NCBI GenBank assembly: GCA_016763955.1
Contig: JAESSU010000167.1
Coordinates: 1 to 31,353 of the forward strand
From: Phycisphaeraceae bacterium
Lineage (GTDB): Bacteria > Planctomycetota > Phycisphaerae > Phycisphaerales > Phycisphaeraceae
DNA length: 31,353 bases
Reading direction: 5' to 3'
Within the stretch, counting starts at the first letter, position 1; each line of letters begins with the position of its first letter. This document shows, piece after piece, positions 7,490 through 15,173 of this stretch. The notes below the pieces were generated by a model. That model had not been told where the DNA came from. It saw only the letters and a list, made by a program, of their open reading frames with translations, and did no database searches. Made by a program: the position numbers and the translations under genes.

Positions 7490-8776
7490 TCACGGATTCT
7501 TGGGTTTTGTGATTTTGTACTTTTTGATCCTGTATCGCAGGTTATCCCAACTGATACCTAGCGTCCGTGCAGCAGCTGCTTTATTCCAGTTCGCATGCTG
7601 TAATGCAACCTCAATTGTGTTCCTTTCTTGCTGTGCAAGGACTGAATTCGTGCCTGTGGTACTCAAAGGCCCATGGGGTTGCTTTGAATCTTGTGTGTTG
7701 GTGATGGTGTTATCTGCAAAATCCGGGCCAAGCGTGTCAGGTTCGACGATTCCGTCATCACATAGCAGGGCACTTCGTTCTAGGACATTGCGTAATTCTC
7801 GAATATTGCCCGGCCAGTCGTACTGGCATAGCGAGAGCATCGCTGCGGCGGAAAGGGTGATCGGATCGTTTTGAGAGAATATTGATTGGCGTTGTGTTAG
7901 AAAATGCTCTGCTAGCAGGGGGATATCTTCTTGCCTAAGGCGCAGCGGGGGCAATTCAATGGGGAACACGTTGAGTCGGTACATCAAATCTGCTCGGAAG
8001 CGTCCTTGGGTGACTTCGTGTTTTAGATTACGATTGGTCGCCGCAATAATGCGGACATCAGCTTGGAATTCAATGCCGCTGCCGACTTTTCGGAATGTTC
8101 GTTCTTCGAGTACACGTAGAAGTTTGACTTGCAAAGGTAAGGGCATTTCGCCAATTTCATCGAGCATTAATGTGCCAGAATTAGCGAGTTCCACGAGTCC
8201 CATTTTGTCTGTGTCTGCTCCGGTGAAGGCTCCTTTGACGTGGCCAAAGAGTTCGGATTCCATCAGTGATTCAGGTAATGCCCCGCAGTTGACTGCGATA
8301 AAGGGTTTTTGATGTCGCGGTGAGTGTTGATGGATATAGCGTGCGGTGAGTTCCTTGCCGGTTCCCGTTTCGCCGGTGATGAGCACGGTAGCCATGGACG
8401 GGGCGACACGTTGGCAGAGTTTTAGGATTTTCGTAACAGGCAGAGATTGGCCAATGACATTAACCGGCTGGGTTTCGTGTGTGTGTTTATGATTTTGAGC
8501 TTTTGAGTTTTTCTCTAGGCTTTTAAGCTGCTGATTGGTTTGGTCTAATTGTGTTTTAACTGCTTGAAGCTCATCGTCTTTACGCTGCTGGTCATCGACT
8601 AACCGTCGAAAATCACGAGCATAGAGAACCAATTGAGAATTGAGCAACTGCAGGTGTTGAGCCATCTGCTGATTAAGGGCAACCTCATCGCTAGCTAAGT
8701 GAGACGCATCGATATTCTGGGAGACAGAATTTTGCGATGGCGAGATAAATTTTAGAGGCTCGGGGGCTTCACTCAT
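7490..8776 (-). CDS. Sigma54-dependent transcriptional activator without its own receiver domain
   Basis: A bacterial enhancer-binding protein that remodels RNA polymerase-sigma54 using ATP. Residues 30-95 form a coiled-coil-like N region in place of a receiver. The AAA+ domain (about 108-335) has Walker A GETGTGKE (135-142), the sigma54-contacting GAFTGA loop (182-187), Walker B LMLDEIGE (203-210) and WPGNIREL (321-328). A Fis-type helix-turn-helix (398-420, KAAAARTLGISWDNLRYRIK) binds DNA. All key residues are intact. Its ATG overlaps the stop of the upstream receiver gene by 4 nt, so the pair is translationally coupled and behaves like a split NtrC-type regulator. The missing receiver on this chain is the unusual point. 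Confidence 0.94.
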   Translation of the reverse strand: MSEAPEPLKFISPSQNSVSQNIDASHLASDEVALNQQMAQHLQLLNSQLVLYARDFRRLVDDQQRKDDELQAVKTQLDQTNQQLKSLEKNSKAQNHKHTHETQPVNVIGQSLPVTKILKLCQRVAPSMATVLITGETGTGKELTARYIHQHSPRHQKPFIAVNCGALPESLMESELFGHVKGAFTGADTDKMGLVELANSGTLMLDEIGEMPLPLQVKLLRVLEERTFRKVGSGIEFQADVRIIAATNRNLKHEVTQGRFRADLMYRLNVFPIELPPLRLRQEDIPLLAEHFLTQRQSIFSQNDPITLSAAAMLSLCQYDWPGNIRELRNVLERSALLCDDGIVEPDTLGPDFADNTITNTQDSKQPHGPLSTTGTNSVLAQQERNTIEVALQHANWNKAAAARTLGISWDNLRYRIKKYKITKPKNP

Positions 8777-9162
8777 AGGCTTGGCTGTTTTTGGAGGTTA
8801 TCCGTTAAGGCTTCTTCGACGCGGTCAAGTAGTTCCATCGGGCTAAAGGGTTTGACGAGGTAGGTGTTAACGCCTGCTTCACGTCCTTGTTGCAGGTCTG
8901 CTGGCTGACTCTTACAGGTGAGCATAATAATGGGAATATGGGCGGTCTTACGTTCTGAGCGAAGCTTGGCAGCGACATCAATCCCGTGCAAGCCGGGCAT
9001 AAGCCAGTCGAGAATAATCAAATCCGGCACATGTTTGCGAGCTTGTTCAAGAACCTTGGGGCCGGTGCAAGCTTCAATCATCTGCCGGTTTGGATCCTCG
9101 AGCGTGGTTTGCACCAGCAAGCGGATGTTCGGTTCGTCATCAGCAATTAAAATTTTCTTCAC
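8773..9162 (-). CDS. Single-domain response regulator (CheY-like receiver)
   Basis: A 129-residue receiver domain with no output domain. The acidic pocket DDE is at residues 8-10, the phospho-acceptor is D52 (LIILDWLMPG), the switch threonine T82 is in MLTCKSQ, and the conserved lysine K104 is in YLVKPFSP. The start is GTG 9162 with a GGAA about 10 nt upstream. A nearby ATG is out of frame. The 4-nt overlap with the sigma54 activator suggests that phosphorylation of this receiver controls the activator in trans. The kinase at 4620-7178, also on the minus strand, is the obvious candidate phosphodonor, but a direct link is inferred. Confidence 0.93.
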   Translation of the reverse strand: MKKILIADDEPNIRLLVQTTLEDPNRQMIEACTGPKVLEQARKHVPDLIILDWLMPGLHGIDVAAKLRSERKTAHIPIIMLTCKSQPADLQQGREAGVNTYLVKPFSPMELLDRVEEALTDNLQKQPSL

Positions 9163-9299
9163 GCATGAATTCCAGTACGAATGAGGTTCGAATCGACTTT
9201 ACAATAAATGAGACGGGCAAGTTTTCCTGTATCTGCCAAGACCTATAAGAGAGCATTATTCTACAGCCTAAAGTCTTTTTTGTCCCCTATAAAGAGGTT

Positions 9300-9404
9300 G
9301 GCGTTTCGTGCACGTGGGTCACGTGTCGGCTAATGGATGGATTAGTTCGGATATGATTTCATAAGAAATAGCAACCGACACGTGACCATCATGCACGTTA
9401 CGCC
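9300..9404. other. Large inverted repeat enclosing two hairpins (cruciform/three-way junction)
   Basis: Arms at 9300-9329 and 9375-9404 (30 nt) match at about 25 positions, including an uninterrupted GGTCACGTGTCGG block and a CGTGCA block. The loop holds two perfect small hairpins: CTAAT-GGATGG-ATTAG (9330-9345) and ATTTC-ATAA-GAAAT near 9357-9370. It lies about 140 nt upstream of the response regulator start. Its architecture resembles the element at 7256-7385, but the sequence differs. Confidence 0.6.
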
Positions 9405-9727
9405 CGGAAATTTATTGGTTTTTCGAATCAAAATGTTGGCTTCAAGTTGACATAATTGCCCGGTTGGGTGACAAGGTCAGTCGACATCCTTTGACTTACC
9501 AAGGCACAGGGCAGGTGGGTGACTAGCGGTACTTTTACGATTGCCAGTCCATTGAGTAGCTTTAACGTAATCCTAGGTCCAATTTAAGTCAAGGAAAAAC
9601 ATTATTTTTTGAACTTAATGGGGCCCAAGTCACTGACAGACGCGGGGGGGCTTGCGAGATCACCTTGGTTAGTGACCCTGTTCGATTGTTTGTGTCTGCG
9701 GCCTGCCTAGTTATTGTTTGTCGGTCG
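9405..9727. other. Non-coding interval before the FHA gene
   Basis: No ORF with coding character is visible. The only structure I see is an imperfect AT-rich hairpin at 9582-9619, in which TTAAG...CAA pairs with TTG...CTTAA, each arm carrying one bulged base. Together with the cruciform before it and element copy B after it, this makes about 690 nt without a gene. Confidence 0.4.
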
Positions 9728-9775
9728 TCAATGCGTTTTTAATACAGACAAAATGATGTCCGATGGGCATATAAT
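9728..9775 (+). promoter_or_regulatory. Dispersed palindrome-bearing element, copy B, probable promoter/operator of the FHA gene
   Basis: The core shares about 75% identity over 44 bp with the minus-strand copy at 15065. CGTTTTTAATACAGACAAAA leads into ATGTCC-GAT-GGGCAT (9756-9770), a 15-bp palindrome with one mismatch. A perfect TATAAT at 9770-9775 abuts the palindrome. The FHA/phosphatase start codon is 80 nt downstream. A protein bound to this palindrome would cover the -10 region, consistent with repression. Confidence 0.55.
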
Positions 9776-9854
9776 GTATCTTCAATGGAGCTGATCCTGT
9801 ACGATATCGATTAATGCTAACGGGTTCTTGTTTTACTAAAGAAGAGAGACCAAT

Positions 9855-11543
9855 TTGGCCAAGGGATTTGCGGCAACAACACCACTTAACGCAATTGAAC
9901 CCTACGACCGCGTTTTTGAAATAGACGACGGCAGCGGGCAGATTCGTCATTTCCCTCTCATCGGGCAAACGATCACCGCCGGTCGTATCGCGGAAGTGGA
10001 TATTCAACTCAATAATACGAGTGTTTCACGTAAACATGCAGAGTTTTATTGTGACCGTTGGGGACGCTGGTGGGTTCGAGATTTAGGCTCTAGTAACGGC
10101 ACGCATGTCAACGGGTTTTTAACGACTCAGCGGATGCTCGAATTAGCCGACTGTGTCGAACTAGGCCAGTGCAAGCTGACTTTGACGATGCCTGATCCGT
10201 CGATGGAACCTTGCGGGGGGACTTCTATTGCAGGCCAAGTTGTTGAAGTTCATTCATCACCTGATTCTGTTTCAGGATTGAGCATCTTACGCCAGTCTCT
10301 AGCAGGATCGGCACGCATCTCTGCAATGCATTTAAATCAACTCATGGAAATGAGCCAGACGTTACATCGCACGGAACAGCAGCGAGAACGCTTGAGACTA
10401 CTTTGTGAATTAATGGTTAGTGAGCATTTTTCCGCAGACATCGCCGTCGTGCTGATGATCAATAAGAAGGAAGCTGGCTCGCCACAAACCTTGTGTGTCC
10501 CACAGGTGCGCACGGGCTGCGTTGCTCAATCTTTATATATCACCGATGCATTACTCGACGCGTGTAAAACTTGCACTGAACCGACGCTTGTTAAACCCTC
10601 CCAGCCGCAGGGAGCTGCTGCTACTGATACGCGATTGGCCGCCATGGCATGTCCGATTCGTAATGATGAGGATGTGTTGGTGTTGCTGTATTTAATGGTG
10701 CGTCAGAATTTCGCCAATGAAGAATGGTTGACGCTCGCGTCATTGGCTTCAGAGCATTTTAAGCAAGCTGAGTCTTCATGGGTCAACCGCAAACTTGCTA
10801 AGGTTAACGCACTTGTTGAAGTTGATCTTGAACGTGCTCGTGACATTCAAATGCGTTTAGTTCCAAGCGGCATTAAAATTCCTGACTTGGATGTCGCAAT
10901 CGGCTTTAAACCTTGCCGTTGGGTGGGGGGAGATTATGTCGATGTGCTTAGGCTTTCAACGGGTAATGTGTTGCTCGTCGTTGCGGACGTTTGTGGCAAA
11001 GGTTTGCCCGCATCATTGGTTTCATCTAGTTTGCATACCATGGTTCATACGGTGACCGCAGCGGGCGCGGATATGGTCAACATGACGTGTTTGCTTAATC
11101 GCCATTTGGTCACATATCTGCCCACGAACCGGTTTGTTACTGCGATACTCATCGAGTTAAATCTTAAGACAGGGCAACTGCAATTTATCAATGCAGGACA
11201 TCCCTCGCCACTGATTTTGGATGCTGCGGGCAACAAACGCGATTTGAAATTAGGAGGGTATGAGCCTTTAGGGATACGTGATGTGGCGTATCAGGCATCG
11301 GATGATATTCTCGCATCGGGGGAACTGCTTGCCATGTTCACCGATGGTCTGACCGAACTCAAAGACCGCTCAGGTAAAATGCTCACTTGCGTTAGGCTTG
11401 GTGATCACCTTTCGCAAATCGCAACTAATTGTAAAGAGCAACCTGTCGATGCTGCTGCGGAGCAGTTGAATCAAATCCTAGACGCTTATACCGGCAACCG
11501 ACTCCAAAGCGATGACCGCACCTTCTTGATGGCACGCCGTTAA
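9855..11543 (+). CDS. FHA domain-containing PP2C/SpoIIE-type serine phosphatase
   Basis: A signalling protein joining a phosphothreonine-binding FHA domain to a PPM phosphatase. The FHA domain (about residues 20-112) has AGR (42-44), SRKHAEF (58-64) and DLGSSNGTHVNG (76-87). The middle (about 160-320) is GAF-like and unassigned. A helical linker containing DLERARDIQMRLVPS leads to the SpoIIE domain. That domain has GGDYVDV (358-364), the metal ligand D378 in VADVCGKG, NAGHPSPL, D497 in FTDGLTE, and DDRTF at the end. All expected metal-binding acids are present, so it should be active. The start is TTG 9855, 7 nt after GAAGAGAG, and no earlier in-frame ATG exists. It probably acts in a partner-switching or Ser/Thr kinase pathway, with substrate unknown. 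Confidence 0.93.
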   Translation: MAKGFAATTPLNAIEPYDRVFEIDDGSGQIRHFPLIGQTITAGRIAEVDIQLNNTSVSRKHAEFYCDRWGRWWVRDLGSSNGTHVNGFLTTQRMLELADCVELGQCKLTLTMPDPSMEPCGGTSIAGQVVEVHSSPDSVSGLSILRQSLAGSARISAMHLNQLMEMSQTLHRTEQQRERLRLLCELMVSEHFSADIAVVLMINKKEAGSPQTLCVPQVRTGCVAQSLYITDALLDACKTCTEPTLVKPSQPQGAAATDTRLAAMACPIRNDEDVLVLLYLMVRQNFANEEWLTLASLASEHFKQAESSWVNRKLAKVNALVEVDLERARDIQMRLVPSGIKIPDLDVAIGFKPCRWVGGDYVDVLRLSTGNVLLVVADVCGKGLPASLVSSSLHTMVHTVTAAGADMVNMTCLLNRHLVTYLPTNRFVTAILIELNLKTGQLQFINAGHPSPLILDAAGNKRDLKLGGYEPLGIRDVAYQASDDILASGELLAMFTDGLTELKDRSGKMLTCVRLGDHLSQIATNCKEQPVDAAAEQLNQILDAYTGNRLQSDDRTFLMARR

Positions 11544-11674
11544 AAATTCGGTTTCCTAGTGGTTTTATAGACTCCAACAATACAATCAGCAACACATCAA
11601 AAAATAGCTGCGACACAATCTGTCGCTGATGCATCGCAAGATGCAATACGTGATGTTTTAGCTGCAACAAATCA
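11544..11674. other. Convergent intergenic gap with a short hairpin
   Basis: GCGACA-CAATC-TGTCGC (11610-11626) is a perfect 6-bp stem between two convergent genes and may help end transcription from either side, although no T tract follows. One frame across 11571-11669 reads as a protein-like peptide ending in a stop but has no start codon. I treat it as chance or a relic. Confidence 0.3.
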
Positions 11675-12697
11675 TTAGAGATGGATGTTCACACCTTCTG
11701 CTTTGACCTTTTGGATTAGCAGCTTGGCTTCGTCGAGCGTGGCGTTAAGGCGGTTGACGGCATCGTTGAGATTGTTGTAAAGCTGAGCATCATTGAGGAG
11801 CTTACCAACGGTTCCTTCACCTTGACTGGCTTTGTCTAGGGTGAGTTTGGCAGAGCGGATGGCTGCACTCATATCATCTACAACTGAAAATATTTTTTTG
11901 GAGATTAGGTCTGCACGCTCTTGGGTCTTGGTTGCGGTTTGTTCCCAAGCTGCGGCAGTGTCGGTGGTCTGCTGAACCATTTTCTGGATATCTGTTTTGA
12001 GTTGCTTATCACCAATGAGGCTGTTGATATGATCGATGGTGGTTTTAAGTTCTGCCATTCGTTCGTCAGCACGTGCCATGAGTGTGTTGATGTTGGCGGG
12101 GGCTTTGCCTTGGTCTACATCCGCTAAGGTGCGTGGGGCAGTGAGCTGGTTGATGTTGATTCCGACTTGTGTCCATTGTTTGGAGAGTGTGGAAAAATCT
12201 TCGGTGACCTGTGTGAGTTTTGAGATGGCAGGATCCAAATAGCCTTGCATGGTGTTAGTGAGGTTTGCGAGTATATTGGTCAGTTCGCCATGGAGTTTTC
12301 CTGAGCCATCTTTAGTCAGAAAAACGGTCATTTGTTGATCGGTGAGTTTGTCGGTCGTGAAGGATAGAGCTGGACTGCCCCCTAGGATTTTTCCTGCGAT
12401 TGTGACATGAACATCTTTGGGGATATTGAATTTGTTACGGATTTGTGCGGTCATGGTGACCCCGCGATTGGGTGGAGTTTGCAGATCAATATTAGTGAGT
12501 CTGCCGATATCCACGCCATCAAGGATCACACGTGAGGAAGAATTAAGTCCACCTGCCTGGATGAATTTGATTTTGACGATGTAGCCGGGCTCTAGGAACT
12601 TGGGGATGTATCCGAAGATAAACATCAGCATTCCTACACCAGCTACGCCGCCAATGGCAGTTAATCCAACGAAGATGTCACGGGTGCGGTGGCTCAT
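11675..12697 (-). CDS. mlaD: MlaD family (MCE domain) lipid-transport protein
   Basis: The periplasmic, membrane-anchored substrate-binding component of an MCE-type ABC lipid transporter. Residues 8-30 form the single N-terminal membrane anchor. The MCE domain follows at about 38-115, with AGGLNSSSRVILDGVDIGRL as its first conserved part. The C-terminal half (about 130-340) is long, helical and coiled-coil-like, as in PqiB/MlaD relatives that build a hexameric channel. The length of 340 exceeds that of E. coli MlaD (about 183). It starts 43 nt after the ATPase gene, in the same operon. The precise substrate (phospholipid or other lipid) is inferred from the family only. Confidence 0.87.
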   Translation of the reverse strand: MSHRTRDIFVGLTAIGGVAGVGMLMFIFGYIPKFLEPGYIVKIKFIQAGGLNSSSRVILDGVDIGRLTNIDLQTPPNRGVTMTAQIRNKFNIPKDVHVTIAGKILGGSPALSFTTDKLTDQQMTVFLTKDGSGKLHGELTNILANLTNTMQGYLDPAISKLTQVTEDFSTLSKQWTQVGININQLTAPRTLADVDQGKAPANINTLMARADERMAELKTTIDHINSLIGDKQLKTDIQKMVQQTTDTAAAWEQTATKTQERADLISKKIFSVVDDMSAAIRSAKLTLDKASQGEGTVGKLLNDAQLYNNLNDAVNRLNATLDEAKLLIQKVKAEGVNIHL

Positions 12698-12740
12698 TTG
12701 CGTCTCGACTCAATTAGGCAAAAAAAATACAGTTTGTGAT

Positions 12741-13556
12741 TCAATCAAAGCCGTTGCGGATCAATGCCAGATCATCTTCATTAGCCTGCCCGTGGATGAA
12801 TTGTTGAACAAACTTATCCGGGGAGTTGAGGAATTTGTCTGGTGTATCGTCCGCGACAACGTGACCATCGTAAAGCATGATCATGCGGTCGGCAATTTTT
12901 CGGGCGCTAGTCATATCATGCGTCACCACAATGCTGGTGATCCCTAGTCGTTTGCCAAGGCTAAGGATCAGCTCGTTGATCAGGTCTGATCGGATGGGGT
13001 CTAGTCCCGTGGTGGGTTCATCATACAAAACGACTTTGGGTTCAAGAACAATCGCGCGGGCTAGTGCAACGCGTTTTTTCTGACCGCCTGAGAGATCAAT
13101 GGGCATTTTGTTCTCAAAGCCTTCTAAACCGACAGCTTTGAGTACTTGGGCGCAGCGTTTGTGTTGATCTTCTTTGGCCATGCGTGTGTGTTCAACAAGT
13201 GGGAAGCAGATGTTGCCCCGGACATTCATCGAATCAAAGAGGGCGCCCATTTGAAAGAGAAACCCAAATTGTTTGCGGGGTTGGACCAGTTCATGGCTGG
13301 ACATTTCATCGATGCGTTGGCCTTGGAACCAAACTTCGCCTGCATCGGGTTTGAGCAAGCCGACGATGTGTTTGAGTAGGACACTTTTACCTGTCCCACT
13401 TGGGCCGAGGATGACGGTGGTTTGGCCGGGCATAAAATCTAGCGAGACGTGATCTAGGACGGTCAGTTTGCCGAAGGCTTTACAAACATCGACCAGCCGG
13501 ATGATCGGTTCAGTGCTCGTAGTGCTTTTATCCAAGCTTGATATATCCCTTGTCAA
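12741..13556 (-). CDS. mlaF: MlaF-type ABC transporter ATPase
   Basis: The ATP-hydrolysing subunit of the MCE lipid transporter, located on the inner face of the cytoplasmic membrane. It shows Walker A GPSGTGKSVLLK, a Q-loop in FLFQMGALFDSMNV (the MGALFDS stretch is typical of MlaF/Ttg2A), signature LSGGQKKRVALARAI, Walker B VVLYDEPTTGLDP and H-loop VVTHDM. The length of 271 is normal. The start is uncertain. TTG 13556 lacks an obvious Shine-Dalgarno site, and the ABC fold begins near residue 17. The gene lies 35 nt after an aminotransferase gene and before mlaD. The MlaE permease normally found beside it is not in this window. Confidence 0.93.
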   Translation of the reverse strand: MTRDISSLDKSTTSTEPIIRLVDVCKAFGKLTVLDHVSLDFMPGQTTVILGPSGTGKSVLLKHIVGLLKPDAGEVWFQGQRIDEMSSHELVQPRKQFGFLFQMGALFDSMNVRGNICFPLVEHTRMAKEDQHKRCAQVLKAVGLEGFENKMPIDLSGGQKKRVALARAIVLEPKVVLYDEPTTGLDPIRSDLINELILSLGKRLGITSIVVTHDMTSARKIADRMIMLYDGHVVADDTPDKFLNSPDKFVQQFIHGQANEDDLALIRNGFD

Positions 13557-13591
13557 TAAACTTGACTTGTTGTTTGTGTACGCGGATAAAA

Positions 13592-14707
13592 TTAGACCTG
13601 TTGGGTATAAAAATCTTTAATAACGTCGCAAACTTCGTCAATTTCAGCTTCAGTGAGTAGCGGATGCACGGGTAAGCTAAGAACCTGCTTTGCAGCTTTT
13701 TCACTGTGGGGCAGTGTGCCTTGGCTTTGATTTAAATACGCGAAGCATTCTTGCAAATGCAGGGGGGTTGGATAGAACACGCCAAAACCGATTTGGTTTG
13801 CTTTAAGATGAGCAACCAATCCGTCGCGTTGTTCCTGAGCCACGCGAATGGTGTATTGATGATACACATGGGTATAACCTTCGGGGGGCAGTGGCAAGTT
13901 AATCGGAAGGTCTGCGAGTTTTTGAGCATATAACGCAGCGTTAGATCGACGGGCCGCGTTGTATGTCGGTAGATACGGGAGCTTAATATTTAACAAAGCA
14001 GAATGCAGAGCATCAATACGGAAGTTCCCGCCGATGAACTTATGCTGATACTGACTGGTCTGACCGTGGAGCCTTAGTGACAGTAGTTTTTCTGCGAGTT
14101 TATCATCGTTGGTTAGGCAAGCGCCCGCATCACCGCATGCTGAAAGATTTTTAGTTGGGTAAAAGCTTAAGCAACCAATGTCTCCCATTGAGCCAATCTG
14201 CTTGTCACCGATACGCGCACCAACAGATTGGGCATTGTCTTCAACCACATGCAGTCCATGTTTTTGAGCGATGGCATTAATCGCGTGCATGTCCGCGGGC
14301 AAGCCGAAGATGTGCACGGGTATGATGGCTTTGGTGTTAGGCGTGATCGCAGCTTCAATTTGATTCGGGTCGATATTCATCGTCACCGGGTCAATGTCAA
14401 CGAAGACGGGCGTTGCCCCCACACGGGCAATACTGCCGCCGGTAGCAAAGAACGTAAAGGGGCTGGTAATGACTTGGTCGCCTGCTTTGATGTCCAACGC
14501 CATTAAAGACATGATCAGCGCATCGGTGCCGCTGGAGACGCCGATGGCATGTTTACATTCACATGCCTTAGCTAAGTCGGCTTCAAAGTCCGAGGTGTAC
14601 TTGCCTAACACAAACTGACTTGTGGCTAGGATGTTATTAAATGTTTCGCGCATCTGGTTAGCCAGAGGCTCGTGCAGGGCAGATAGATCAAGAATTGAAA
14701 CAGCCAT
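13592..14707 (-). CDS. DegT/DnrJ/EryC1/StrS family sugar aminotransferase
   Basis: A PLP-dependent enzyme that aminates keto-sugars bound to nucleotides, for surface polysaccharide or lipid decoration. From ATG 14707 the protein has 371 residues, normal for the family. The PLP pocket is visible: SSGTDAL (58-64), VVEDNAQSVGA with D157 contacting the pyridine nitrogen, and the Schiff-base lysine K186 in SFYPTKNLSACGDAG. The MAVSILDLS opening matches the usual start, so I prefer ATG 14707 over the TTG at 14725. It leads an apparent operon with mlaF and mlaD, an uncommon pairing that may reflect a shared role in the cell envelope or simple co-transcription. Confidence 0.92.
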   Translation of the reverse strand: MAVSILDLSALHEPLANQMRETFNNILATSQFVLGKYTSDFEADLAKACECKHAIGVSSGTDALIMSLMALDIKAGDQVITSPFTFFATGGSIARVGATPVFVDIDPVTMNIDPNQIEAAITPNTKAIIPVHIFGLPADMHAINAIAQKHGLHVVEDNAQSVGARIGDKQIGSMGDIGCLSFYPTKNLSACGDAGACLTNDDKLAEKLLSLRLHGQTSQYQHKFIGGNFRIDALHSALLNIKLPYLPTYNAARRSNAALYAQKLADLPINLPLPPEGYTHVYHQYTIRVAQEQRDGLVAHLKANQIGFGVFYPTPLHLQECFAYLNQSQGTLPHSEKAAKQVLSLPVHPLLTEAEIDEVCDVIKDFYTQQV

Positions 14708-15064
14708 ATAATTAATTCCAGACAAAGTGATGCAAAGTTCACTAGTGTATGATCAATAGACTCTGTAGACAATCTGCGACCCCCCGGGAAGTTTTTTTTT
14801 AAGACCCCCAGATTTTTTAAGACAGGTTTAAAATAATGACAAGCAGTTTTATTTAATTGCGAGCTGAGGGTGTCCGATCAAACCCCAAAATTTGTTCTCT
14901 GCGTGTTTTTTGCAGATTTTTTGTAAAAGAGATTGCTTCATGTCAGTGACATCCAAGCTCTCATTAAAAGGCTGTATTTTTTATCAGTCTTCACGGATAC
15001 GACGTTAAACGGTAAAATAAATTTTGTATTCAGTATTTTTAGCCCCATTGTTTTGGGGCAAGGG
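14708..15064. other. Divergent intergenic region
   Basis: No gene is seen. It contains ATGTCA-G-TGACAT (14940-14952), a perfect 13-bp palindrome that may be an operator. It also has a weak TCTGC...GCAGA hairpin followed by six T near 14897-14920, and a GCCCC...GGGGC hairpin near 15042-15060 beside element copy C. T and A tracts are frequent, as expected for a promoter region. Confidence 0.35.
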
Positions 15065-15169
15065 ATACCTATCGGGTATCATTTTGTCCGCGTTGAAAAC
15101 GCTTTGGAGACTGGGACAATATGCCGCGTAAGCAAGTAACAGAACAAGGTTGTTGACGATTGGTATAGA
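15065..15169 (-). repeat. Dispersed palindrome-bearing element, copy C
   Basis: On the minus strand this copy aligns base for base with copy A (3475-3579) over 105 bp, starting at TCTATACCA and ending in the palindrome ATACCC-GAT-AGGTAT (15065-15079; GATACC and GGTATC arms are perfect on a 5-nt spacer). The core CGTTTTCAACGCGGACAAAA is nearly identical in all copies. Here the element sits just before, and reads away from, the zinc-ribbon membrane gene. A minus-strand ORF covers it in the same frame as the ORF over copy A. Confidence 0.6.
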
Positions 15170-15173
15170 TTTT

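Noticed and set aside
9711..10007. Minus-strand ORF of 98 codons across the FHA gene start
   Set aside because: It lies antisense to the clear FHA coding region and to repeat copy B. It has no ribosome-binding site or recognisable domain.
11571..11669. Small plus-strand ORF after the phosphatase gene
   Set aside because: One frame reads as a plausible peptide up to a stop, but there is no ATG, GTG or TTG start after the upstream stop codon, and the span is under 35 codons.
14933..15139. Plus-strand ORF of 68 codons before the zinc-ribbon gene
   Set aside because: It overlaps repeat copy C, and its resemblance to the ORF at 9711 comes only from the shared repeat. No similarity continues outside the element.
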